From assembly GCA_027923505.1 (NCBI GenBank), contig BROI01000016.1, positions 124,001-188,000 on the forward strand: DNA of 64,000 nt, in the 5' to 3' direction. Shown here piece after piece: positions 22,566-32,019 of the stretch. Numbering within the stretch: the first letter of the stretch is position 1; every line of letters begins with the position of its first letter. Both the position numbers and the translations under genes were made by a program. A model generated the notes under the pieces. It saw only the letters and a program-made list of their open reading frames with translations, had not been told where the DNA came from and made no database searches. This DNA comes from Mayamaea pseudoterrestris. Lineage: Eukaryota > Bacillariophyta > Bacillariophyceae > Sellaphorales > Sellaphoraceae.

Positions 22566-22866
22566 ATTTATAAACAATAACTGTTCATTACTGCATACAG
22601 TTGAAAGCCACTGCGTACGCAATGTACTATACACAACCAGATCGTATCGAGGATAAAGTTGCGCGCATCGTAATTAACGATGAAGAGCTCGTCGGTCATA
22701 GTTGTGTTTGAAGTGTGACGCCACTCTGCTGATTTCGCACGAATGGGGCAATAGAGTCAGCTGTTTTGACGTGTGACTGACAAGCGTGCCTCTGCCGCTT
22801 TTTGTCTGAACACTTGCCTCTTTGCCTCTCGCTGCCCGCTGCACCAGCCAGCCATTTTCACCTCGC
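22566..22866. other. Intergenic, between the two LRR genes
   Basis: About 300 bp holding the 3' flank of LRR 1 and the presumed promoter of LRR 2. The open frame of LRR 2 extends to a TTG at 22822 with no ATG before 22867. Nothing else was seen. Confidence 0.5.
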
Positions 22867-24447
22867 ATGATGAACATGAACGATCTGGAGGATCTTCCCG
22901 TGCTGCATGGGCGAGCGATAATTCTATTGGAGGATGACGATCTGCAGGATGCCATTGCGGGAATGAAGTCGTCGGATCACGTTGTTTCCGCGCAAGTGAG
23001 TCGAGTGATTGAAACAGTTCCGGCTCGACCAGTTGACGGAGTTTATATCAAGCGGCGGAGACTCATATGGCTGTTTGTCGCTGGAGTACTGTTTTTGGTG
23101 GTTATCATTCTTGGGATTTCCTTTGGATTGTCGGTGGATTCATCGCAGCAGCTTGAGCCAGTGTCCTCGTCGTCCTTTTCGCTGCCTGCCACCATTGAAA
23201 AGTTTGCCACCAGCCTGCCGGACTATACGCAGTCGGCGTTGCAAAAGGAACTACTGAATGCAAACTATAGCGGCGCGTATTGGTTCATGTACGATGAGTG
23301 GGACAATGAACACGAATTCAGTCCGCAGTCGCCTCAAGGCAAGGCTTGGAAATGGCTCGTCTCTGATAAGGGTCTTTCGTCGCGGTCATTGAGCGATATT
23401 ACGCTGCGATTCGCCTTGGCCACGTTCTACTACGCAACGAATGGTCCCAATTGGAAGAATAATACCAATTGGCTCACGTCCGAAGATGTTTGCAGTTGGT
23501 TTTGCGTTTCCCAAAATACGCAGATTCCCCACAGCTACTCGGACTACTTGGATTACTGTCAACGAAGTGGCTTCAGTCAGCTCCTACTATCCGACAATGG
23601 ACTCATTGGCTCTATTCCACTCGAGCTGGCGCTGCTTACGGATCTGAACGTCGTCAAAGTTGGATCCAACGCACTCTACGGTGACATTTCGGATATTCTC
23701 TGGGCGAGTTGGAGCGGCGCCCGAGCCTTGGAGTTTCAGTTCAACTACAACCTCACGGGCACGCTGCCAAGTGTCATTGGCGAATTCTCAAATCTCATGT
23801 TCCTAAACATTCAAGCGAACCGATTCTACGGCACTCTTCCGAGCCAAATAGGCCGGCTCTCGGCGCTTTGGTTGTTCACGGCGCCTCAAAACGAATTTAC
23901 CGGCTCCATACCTCGAGAGATTGGGCGCATGAAGTCTCTGCAGTCCTTTGTCGTTGCCGAAAACGCACTGACATCATCCATACCAACAAGCATAGGCAGA
24001 CTGTTCAACATGTATGCGTTTGACGTGGGCATGAACCAATTGACTGGCTCCATTCCCTTTCAAATTGAAGACTGCATGAATCTCTTGTCGTTTCGGGTCT
24101 TGTCAAACGCATTGACAGGTTCAATACCCGTTACTGCGAGTCGCTTAACGAGACTGCAAGCGTTACTACTGAACAATAACACTTTGATGGGAAGTCTACC
24201 AAGTGAACTCGGAGGACTGGAGTCGCTCTTTGACCTTGACGTTTCATCCAACGCCCAAATTACTGGAACGCTACCAAGCGAACTCGATCAACTGGCCAAG
24301 CTGACTAATCTCCGCGTCTTTGATACCAATATTTCGGGCAGCGTACCATCTGGAGTATGCAACGCATTCCTGGCGCAAAACGTTGTTTCCAACATTTTGA
24401 TTGACTGCGACCAAGTAGACTGCGACTGCAACTGCACTTGCGGGTGA
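22867..24447 (+). CDS. Single-pass membrane protein with LRR domain, LRR 2
   Basis: 526 residues, starting at the first ATG (MMNMNDLEDLPVLHG). The N-terminal cytoplasmic part is much shorter than in LRR 1, about 60 residues. A membrane segment lies at about 65-87 (LIWLFVAGVLFLVVIILGISFGL). The juxtamembrane part matches LRR 1 (LPATIEKFATSLPDYTQSAL, SPQGKAWKWLVSD, NNTNWLTSEDVCSW). About ten LRRs run to residue 505, ending in DCDQVDCDCNCTCG. It sits about 300 bp after LRR 1 on the same strand, so a tandem duplication followed by change in the cytoplasmic part is likely. No catalytic domain was seen. An extracellular recognition or adhesion role is an inference from the domain type. Confidence 0.9.
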   Translation: MMNMNDLEDLPVLHGRAIILLEDDDLQDAIAGMKSSDHVVSAQVSRVIETVPARPVDGVYIKRRRLIWLFVAGVLFLVVIILGISFGLSVDSSQQLEPVSSSSFSLPATIEKFATSLPDYTQSALQKELLNANYSGAYWFMYDEWDNEHEFSPQSPQGKAWKWLVSDKGLSSRSLSDITLRFALATFYYATNGPNWKNNTNWLTSEDVCSWFCVSQNTQIPHSYSDYLDYCQRSGFSQLLLSDNGLIGSIPLELALLTDLNVVKVGSNALYGDISDILWASWSGARALEFQFNYNLTGTLPSVIGEFSNLMFLNIQANRFYGTLPSQIGRLSALWLFTAPQNEFTGSIPREIGRMKSLQSFVVAENALTSSIPTSIGRLFNMYAFDVGMNQLTGSIPFQIEDCMNLLSFRVLSNALTGSIPVTASRLTRLQALLLNNNTLMGSLPSELGGLESLFDLDVSSNAQITGTLPSELDQLAKLTNLRVFDTNISGSVPSGVCNAFLAQNVVSNILIDCDQVDCDCNCTCG

Positions 24448-26673
24448 TTTGGCTACCGGTAGTCGGTTGCCACAATTTTGTCTGTATAACATACTTAACG
24501 ACATGCTTCATTTTGCTTTTAGTGCTAGCTATGCTTTCGAGTAGACCAAACAGCGATACGCATAGTTAACGCGGCGCCTTTTGACGTGTTACTGTTTTCG
24601 TTTCATCTGCTTGATAAGAGCTTTAGTGGAGTGACGATGCTCTCGTCGAACTTTCGTCAGTCGACTCGCAGAACCCAGAATAGGTAAATGGATAGGCCGC
24701 TCTACCACCAGCTACCCGTACCGAACTGTCGACGAGCTATAAAAAAAGGGTTTATACTGTGTTTTCGTCGATCTGAACATTCCCTGAGGATCGCTATTAT
24801 AACTGCAAATTCAAGCTCATGCATAGCCGCCGCGCCATTGACTGGTTCACCAATATTGAATCCAACGACTCGTCTCTCATCCACTTCCTTTCATCATAAT
24901 ATCAACAGACCTTCGACCCAAAATTGTCGTACTTCTCGTCATGCTCTATATGCGCGCGAACAGGCTACTTGTTTTATCATTTCAATCCAGTGACGAAACA
25001 TCGCAGACCTTCCAATTCTTGTTGCTCCGAGCGCCTCGCCACATTCCGTTGGGTAATTTTGAAGCCAGCTTTTAAAGTCACAACGCCAATGGTGCGATTG
25101 TTGACGGGCAGTTGATTGCGACGCCTCGGTCATATCCAACCGTAGTTTGACGACGACAAAACTCGCATACAATCAGCGACTGACATTCAAGCCATGCCGC
25201 ACCGACCCGTATGCAGCGCATAGGATCCGTAACGACCTGGACTTGTTCGTCTTCATTGATAAATTGTATAGCACAATTGGTGGCGCTTGCGCTCATACTG
25301 ATGCATTGACTGCTCATGAGCTGCCTCTCAACAACTTTGCAAAGGCGTCCAATTCCTTCTCGTTGCACATTGTCCCAGCGTTCCGTGCCACCAACGTCGA
25401 GTGTATGGCTGCGTTGAGTAATCGTTAATCAGGCCGCCGTCGAGGGATCATTTATAATCGCGTTTCAATTCATCTTATGGCACTCGAGGAATATCGCTAA
25501 TTAAGCCATTTCCATCCGAAAAGGTGCTACAGTAACACCGCCAAAGCATCATACAGCTCTGTTCAATGCTCACTCCTTTTAAAAAGAAAGCGTTTGCCAC
25601 TTTTCGTGCCGGAGCAGCAGCGTTGTACAAGTAGTCCGGTATTATAATTGTGAATGAGAAAGGCATCATTTCCCGGAAGTGTGCGGCATCTCGGCAAGAC
25701 CGAGCGTGACAAACTATAGCCACTAAACGTCTTGGTCGAGCTTTGATTGGAGTCTCTCTCGTCAATACTCCATTTAGCAAAAGTGCGAAAGCCAGCTATC
25801 AGCAGCACGCCACTGGCGACACACCCGACGACAGTGTATCCACTCGATTAGTCCCAGCGCATGAATGCTGCGGAACCATTTGCAGCGCCCAGTTTCGTGA
25901 CCTCGTCCAACGGTGTTTTGATGGCGAACGTGATTGCAAAAGGAAATCGTCCGCCCTCCGTCCCTTTGCGCATTGTTGTCGTCGTCCTCCATCAATGCAT
26001 GGAACAACGTATAAAGTTTTTGCTGCTTCGAGTTGATCGTCGCCTTCGCATCATGCACTAGCATCGCACGGTGCAGCTGCGGCCATTGACAGTCGGCCAT
26101 TCCATAATCGACGCTGCTTAAGAGACAAAGGAAAATCCATTGCTTCGTCTTTCCATCAATCGCGTCACCCTTGAGCTCCGCTCTTTTGTAAAAAATCGGC
26201 GGATGAAATTTGCTCGCATTTGCAAATCTCCAAATATATCGCCGCTGTGCATCTTTTCGGAGTCAAATAAAAGCCCGAGTGGATTGGCACGACGGTAGCC
26301 GGTCGTTCATCAGACTACAAAATTCAATACCATCAGTCTCGCAATATAGGCTAGACTAAAGATAGCAGTTCAGGTCAGGACGCATGACAACTATGTTAAT
26401 TGCTGCTCGTTCATCAGCCATCAGTCAGCAGTAAGATCACTCCACTCAATCACCGTCAAGCAAATGCTGTCGTCATGGAAAAGCCATTTGGCCGCGGAAA
26501 GAACAGCAATTCAGCTCACAATTCAAGTCGACTCTCAGCATGATTAGATATTCAAGCATTCAACAATTGGGAAGGGCCAGTTGTGAGAGATTCGGCGGAA
26601 GGAAAACTCCATGGTGGTCGCGACATGCAGCACGATGATCTCAACTGCTTCGAGTACACCATTCTGATAGTGC
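24448..26673. other. Gene-poor region of 2.2 kb
   Basis: No open frame here shows a domain, signal peptide or credible splice pattern. Candidates of about 80-110 codons overlap on opposite strands, as expected by chance. The palindrome CTACCGGTAG lies at 24453-24462, just after the LRR 2 stop. No tRNA B-box or simple repeat was seen. It could hold a non-coding RNA or long regulatory DNA. Confidence 0.5.
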
Positions 26674-27050
26674 ACGTCATGAGGCAATAGTACGAAACGA
26701 GTGCCAGTGTCAATTACGCCATAAGGCTATAATACGAAACAAGTGCCAGTGAAAACTACGTCATAAGGCTATATTGCGAAACAAGTGCCAGTGATAACTG
26801 CGTCACAAGGCAATAGTGCGAAACGAGTGCCAGTGAAAACTACGTCACAGAACAATTGTGCGAAACGAGTGCCAGTGAAAACTACGTCACGAGGCAATAG
26901 TACGAAACGACTGCCTGTGTCAATTACGTCATAGGGCGATAATACGAAACGAGTGCCAGTGTCAATTACGTCACTATGGCAATAGTTGGAAACGAGTGCC
27001 AGTGTCAATTACGTCACAAGGCATAAGTATGATACGAGTCTCATTAGCCG
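26674..27050 (+). repeat. 42-bp minisatellite, about 9 units, 5' of the GT32 gene
   Basis: The anchor ACGTCA (or ACGCCA/GCGTCA) recurs at 26674, 26716, 26758, 26800, 26842, 26884, 26926, 26968 and 27011, exactly 42 bp apart except for one extra base at the end. The consensus after the anchor reads TAAGGCAATAGTACGAAACG then AGTGCCAGTG with CAATT or AAACT. Units come in two subtypes, GTGTCAATT and GTGAAAACT. The array ends about 280 bp before the GT32 start codon. The same unit occurs at 31688 and 50517. The embedded hexamer matches the CRE/bZIP core. Confidence 0.93.
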
Positions 27051-27320
27051 TTGTGTACTTATTGCTTCACAGTCCAATCGGGGTACGACGTTGCCTCATG
27101 GAACGAGTCGACGAGCCATCGGCTATCATATCTGCCATGGATGAGACCGATGCAAGAAGGTATCGACGTCGCTTATAACAATCTACATACCCGAACAGTC
27201 GTTGAATGCATGACTTGCTTAACGATAGAACTATAATACAAGAGTTGCAACGAACGAAAGGAAGGTTCCGCCGTCAAGCAACGGACGGATTGCCCTCTGA
27301 TTTGCAATCATTTTGCTACA

Positions 27321-29933
27321 ATGAAGGAATCGCATTTTCTCTCGCGAAGCGTTCATAATCACAACCTCAGTAGCAGCAGCAGCAATGATAACAACGAGTC
27401 AGTCTTGTCAGTCGCGATCAAGAGACTACTCGCATCGCCCTTTGCACTGGCCATTTTGCTCACCATGAGCTTGGTCATTGCTGGTTACTATCAAGCTGAA
27501 ACGATTCATCAGCAGCAAGAGTATGCAAATGACAGTCAAGAAAACACTGACAGTTTGTCGAATCTATTTTCAGCTGCCGGCTTGTCAGTGACATTGATTC
27601 ACAGTCATTCAAAAGCGAGCGACTCTTTCATGAAAATTCCCAAAGGCGTGCACGTCATGACAGCAGCATCTCACGGCGAATCGCACTTGAACAATCATTG
27701 CCCACTGGCAAGGGAGCGGTATCAGGAACTAACCATGCTGCTGCAAAACGAAGTGGCAAATGGAGCTTCATCGTCCAAGGCTGTCGTTGCCACGCAGTTG
27801 CAGCACGAGCTGGTCAAATACTGCAGCATCAAGAGCATTTTGCTGAATGAGCAGCAGCAACAGCCGCAACGAACCAACTACAACCAGAAACATCAGCAAC
27901 TGGCAATCTACATGGACACGAGCGACTCGTCATCCGCGCAGTGGTTGATTGACTTGGAGGACTTGCTTCAACTCATGTTTGCGAATGCAGCGAAACAAGA
28001 CGCAATATCAACAATGAATTCCATTGTTATTGCCGCCGATCCTCGCTACCACTCTAACGCCATTCACGCTGGATCATTGCTGGTTTTGCACGAGTCGCAT
28101 GCTTTGATTCCTCAGGAAATGCTCACGTTTTTAAGTGAGACTCCATTGTCAAAACTCCTGCAGCATCCACATCTTGTGGGTCGCAGATTGAACGAGCTTT
28201 TATCGGCTGCGACGATGCAAAGCAATGGCAACAATCAACCATCGAACCTGATATTCTGGCAGCAAACTTGTCACTTTGGCGTCATTAATGCATCGGCGTG
28301 CCAATCATACGCATCCTGTCCCGACTCGTATCCGTACTGCTGTTCTGTTCTAGAACCAAGCTCAAAGCAAGTCGTGCTGCTGCAAAAGCATCCCATGATA
28401 CCCTACACGCCCGAGTTAAAACAAACCGACATTGATAAATTACCGGTTCCATACAATTTACAAGCGCTGGCAACATTTTCCAGCCCAGTGACAGCAATCA
28501 ACGTCGACGACATGGCTTATCTTGCCACCATTGGCGAGCACAGCAATCCAAAACCAACGCAGCAATTACCAATACCAAAGAATTTGTTCGACATTTTACG
28601 AGACACCAAGCGACTACCCACCGCCAGCTGCCTTCAGTGCATGCATTTGAAAAAGTGCCCAGTTAAAGACATGTATAAGCGATGTGTCGACTACTTTGAA
28701 ACGCTCTGCACAACGCCAGTGCCAGAAAAGTTTGTTTCCAAGCAATGGACCGTATCTTTGCCGCGACAGAGTCGCGACATGACTCGCCTCATTCCACGAA
28801 TTGTTCATCAAACTTGGTACGAAACACTCGACAAGGAGGACTATCCAAACATGTCGCGACTCCAGGAATCCTTTCGACAATCGGGGTGGGAGTATCGATT
28901 CTATACTGACGAAGATGCCGTCGCGTTTCTCGCGACCCACTTTCCACCCGAAGTGCTGGAAGTTTACAAAAAACTGATACCAGGAGCATTCAAGGCTGAC
29001 TTGTTTCGGTACTGCGCCTTGTTGATTCACGGAGGCGTCTATGCCGACGTTGATATCTTGTTGGAAAGCAACTTGGATTACGCCGTTGCACCGGACGTTG
29101 GTTTCATGGTCCCCATGGATCAACCTGATGCCTGTGTATGGCAAGGCTTTATTGCGGCGGCGCCTGGACATTCATTCTTGGCGCAGGCGATTGAAACTGT
29201 TGTCAACCAAGTGCGGAATCGCTACACGAGCATTGACTTGGATGCGAGCTTTTGCAACGAGGCGGCGCCATTGCAACATGTCGACGACAGCAGCGACAGC
29301 ATCAAGGGCAACATCAACTACAAGGTGTTGCACATGTTCGACGTTTTATTTACGGCTGGTCCATGCTTGCTTGGTGCTAGCATGAATCGCGTCTTGGGTC
29401 GGCATGGTCAGCAGCCGTGGGAGCCTGGTAACGTTAAATCGATTGGCGACGAGTCGAACAATCACTACATTCCCGGCCGGACCGTCATTTTGAAACAAAA
29501 CAAATGGGACATGGCGGGGCATCGTTTCACATTGGTGGAGGAGAATCTGATTGTTGCGGCAACTGACTTGGAGAATAGCGACGATCGAGCAAACGCCAAG
29601 TTAGCAGCAGAGTTGAAAAAGCAAGAATTGGATGAGAAGGAAGACGAGGACGTTGACGAAGATGGCAGCGTAGACGAGGAAGGAACCGACGACGAGAGTG
29701 AGGAAAAGGATGAACCGAAGGAAGAAATGACCCAAGTGGCAGAAGAGGCGACGGCAGTTAAAAAGCAAGGTGGCGAGCATTACAGCAAGGCACACGCCAA
29801 GACTGGAATTTACGGTCAAGTGGGCTTGTATGTAGATCAAGTCCGCGCCAATGAGGAGGTTCGAATCTTCGTCGACCATCTTGCTCTTCCAGCCACTTGG
29901 GATGGATCGACCCATAATGTGAGAGTTCAGTAA
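27321..29933 (+). CDS. GT32-family (Och1/DXD) glycosyltransferase, type II membrane protein
   Basis: 870 residues. A short cytoplasmic N-terminus precedes one signal anchor at about 34-52 (SPFALAILLTMSLVIAGYY), a type II layout typical of Golgi enzymes. About 430 residues of Gln/Ser-rich stem follow, with Cys-containing segments (CPDSYPYCCS and CLQCMHLKKC). The catalytic part begins near residue 490 with LIPRIVHQTWYETL. The sugar-nucleotide/metal DXD motif is in GGVYADVDIL, near residue 575. Upstream GAFKADLFRYCALL is the typical GT32 helix. The family includes yeast Och1 alpha-1,6-mannosyltransferase and inositol-phosphoceramide mannosyltransferases; donor and acceptor cannot be set here. 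A Glu/Asp-rich tract of about 50 residues (about 770-815) near the C-terminus is unusual for the family. The 42-bp ACGTCA array lies upstream. Confidence 0.88.
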   Translation: MKESHFLSRSVHNHNLSSSSSNDNNESVLSVAIKRLLASPFALAILLTMSLVIAGYYQAETIHQQQEYANDSQENTDSLSNLFSAAGLSVTLIHSHSKASDSFMKIPKGVHVMTAASHGESHLNNHCPLARERYQELTMLLQNEVANGASSSKAVVATQLQHELVKYCSIKSILLNEQQQQPQRTNYNQKHQQLAIYMDTSDSSSAQWLIDLEDLLQLMFANAAKQDAISTMNSIVIAADPRYHSNAIHAGSLLVLHESHALIPQEMLTFLSETPLSKLLQHPHLVGRRLNELLSAATMQSNGNNQPSNLIFWQQTCHFGVINASACQSYASCPDSYPYCCSVLEPSSKQVVLLQKHPMIPYTPELKQTDIDKLPVPYNLQALATFSSPVTAINVDDMAYLATIGEHSNPKPTQQLPIPKNLFDILRDTKRLPTASCLQCMHLKKCPVKDMYKRCVDYFETLCTTPVPEKFVSKQWTVSLPRQSRDMTRLIPRIVHQTWYETLDKEDYPNMSRLQESFRQSGWEYRFYTDEDAVAFLATHFPPEVLEVYKKLIPGAFKADLFRYCALLIHGGVYADVDILLESNLDYAVAPDVGFMVPMDQPDACVWQGFIAAAPGHSFLAQAIETVVNQVRNRYTSIDLDASFCNEAAPLQHVDDSSDSIKGNINYKVLHMFDVLFTAGPCLLGASMNRVLGRHGQQPWEPGNVKSIGDESNNHYIPGRTVILKQNKWDMAGHRFTLVEENLIVAATDLENSDDRANAKLAAELKKQELDEKEDEDVDEDGSVDEEGTDDESEEKDEPKEEMTQVAEEATAVKKQGGEHYSKAHAKTGIYGQVGLYVDQVRANEEVRIFVDHLALPATWDGSTHNVRVQ

Positions 29934-30069
29934 ACATGACGAGCATGGACGTTACCTCCAAAGCAGAAGCATAAGATAGAGTTGAATGGACATAAAATGT
30001 ACATGCGTACTCCTAGTAAATCAGTTACTGACAAATACGCATAGCTATTTCATCCGCAATCGTTCATCA

Positions 30070-31539
30070 TTATTTTGAGGCAAACTCCTCCACATAAATC
30101 GTCTGACACTCCTTCTTTAGTATCCGATGCACCTCCTTCGATTCCGGCCGGTCCATTGGATTTCGTTTCCAAGAGCGTCTCAAGAGCGCCTGCAATTCGT
30201 CGCTCCAGGAAGCATCCATTTCGGGTCGTTCATTGTTTCGAATCACCTTGTCGCGATGTTCTTCCACTGGCATGTAAGCAAACGCTTTGCTTAACGTGAG
30301 CACTTCCCAGAGCAATATTGCAAAAGAGTAGACGTCTGCCGATAGTGAGTACGGCTCCGATAATGCGACCTCCTGCAGCAAAGGCCAAGTGCATATGGGT
30401 GAGTGTGCATTACAACAAGCCAGTCACTGCTGACACAATCAGCTATCAACAAGAGTGTGCGTACCGGCGCCATGAATCTTCTTGATCCGGTTCCACCCGA
30501 CATTAAATACAAGTTGTTGCCATTCTTTTGCTTTGGATCGAGTTCTGCGTACGAGTATAAACGGCAAATGCTGGACAATCAGAGTCTGCATTCAGGAAAA
30601 CAAGTCCACAAAGTCATCACACGAACCTTTCGCCAATCCGAAATCGAATAGTTTGACTTGTCCATTATGATCAAAACCAACGTTATCAGGTTTCAGGTCA
30701 CGAAACAGTAGCTTCACTTGGTGTAAATGCTTCAACGCGCTCGCAATGTCAACGCAAATCAACAGTCGCTGCAAGTACAATGCCTTGGCGCGCTTGACGT
30801 TTCCAAGATTGCGCTTGAGCAGTTCCGCCCAAACGTCCATGCGTCGATCCAGTGTATCCACCAGTCGATCAATGACGATAAAGTAACCAGCGCGATCTGC
30901 AAGAGAAAATCCCGCCGCACCCGCTCGACACACGGCGTGTATGCGAATCAAATGTGAATGCGCATGATTGGCGGAGAGGGCGCACAAGTACTTTGCCTCC
31001 ATGAGCAAGTCGGCGGCTCCGTTGCAAAACTCCTCGGAAACTGTCATGGAGGAATCGGATAGAAACTTGATGGCAAGTTGCTGCGTCGACGTTGTTTGAA
31101 CAAGCTGTAGCAGTGCGGAAGAAGTGTTTGCGTCACCAGTACTACCGGTAGCATTTATTGCATTAACATCCTTTGGTAGATTCAATTCATAGACACTGTT
31201 GAAACCTCCCTTGCCAAGCAGCTCGCCAACATAAGGCATAACGTCGTTCCGATCGACCGTCAAGATTTTGGCTTCCTCGGCCAGTAGCGTCGATCGCTTG
31301 CTCATTTCCTCATGGACACGCGACGCATACCGACTTGCCTTTTGGCAAACGATTGGATCAAGGGCTTGCTTGAGTGGTTTCAATGAATAGTTGTTGTGAT
31401 GATAGTGCTTGATGTTACCGTCACTGCCGTCAAATTCTGTGGTAGAAGATGGAATGCTTGTAATCGTTTCCTCCGGCAGGGACGACGACTGCAAAGGACT
31501 CCGAGAAGTTGAAGCTGGCGTAGCAATGGCACTCGTCAT
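30070..31539 (-). CDS. TKL-like protein kinase
   Basis: 431 residues from three exons: 31539-30627, 30544-30465 and 30372-30070, in phase. It phosphorylates Ser/Thr (or possibly Tyr) on unknown proteins. Motifs in order: glycine loop LGKGGFNSVYEL near residue 105, lysine in LAIKFL, catalytic loop FRDLKPDN, DFGLAKEL, and the APE segment RRFMAPEV, which spans the second splice junction. ADVYSFAILLWEVLT and the terminal RPE segment are typical of TKL/MAPKKK-like kinases. The HRD histidine is Phe, a replacement also tolerated elsewhere (AGC kinases have Tyr). No membrane segment or regulatory domain was found; the first 90 residues are Ser/Thr-rich. It shares an upstream region with the SET gene, and that region carries the 42-bp array. 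Its 3' end faces the GT32 gene across about 135 bp. Confidence 0.9.
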
Positions 31540-31687
31540 GACTATAATGTATGAATTACAACACCAAAGAGTGTAACAGGACGATGGAAGGATGCGTTCA
31601 GCGCCGGATTGGAAGTCGTCGAAGCGGCGTCACGCCATGGTCATTACGTTTGCGGAGGCACATTTTGCACAATTATTCTGATAGAGT

Positions 31688-31855
31688 ACGTCATAAGGCA
31701 ATAGTGTGAACCGAGTGCCAGTGTCAATTACGCCATAAGGCTTTAGTACGAAACAAGTGCCAATGAAAACTACGTCATAAGGCAATAATACGAAACGAGT
31801 GCCAGTGTCAATTACGTCATTAGCCATAAGCTTGACTGTACACAAACGATTACCA
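31688..31855 (+). repeat. 42-bp minisatellite, 4 units, between kinase and SET genes
   Basis: Anchors ACGTCA, ACGCCA, ACGTCA and ACGTCA lie at 31688, 31730, 31772 and 31814, exactly 42 bp apart. The sequence matches the arrays at 26674 and 50517. It begins about 150 bp before the kinase start codon and lies within the shared divergent promoter with the SET gene. Confidence 0.92.
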
Positions 31856-31867
31856 CTGTGTACAAAA

Positions 31868-31990
31868 GTGTAGTGCCAAAAACTTTGATTTTCGGACTGT
31901 GATGTGAAGTGTACTGCCAAAAACTTTGATTTTCAAAGTTATTGGCACTGTCAGGTAAAGTGTACTGCCAAATACGTTGATTCTCACGAC
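31868..31990 (+). repeat. Degenerate 30-bp repeat (3 copies) with a hairpin
   Basis: Three copies of GTGTAGTGCCAAAAACTTTG-ATTTTC start near 31868, 31910 and 31960. Inside the second, arms 31915-31929 and 31933-31947 form a 15-bp inverted repeat with one mismatch and a 3-nt loop. The same sequence, in reverse complement, follows the 42-bp array at 50812. The last copy ends about 30 bp before the SET gene start codon, so it may lie in its 5' UTR or core promoter. Confidence 0.8.
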
Positions 31991-32019
31991 ACAAATCACC
32001 ATGGCGCGCACCCTCGACA

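Noticed and set aside
26674-27050. CRISPR-like array
   Set aside because: Units are direct tandem copies without unique spacers, in a eukaryotic genome; it is a minisatellite.
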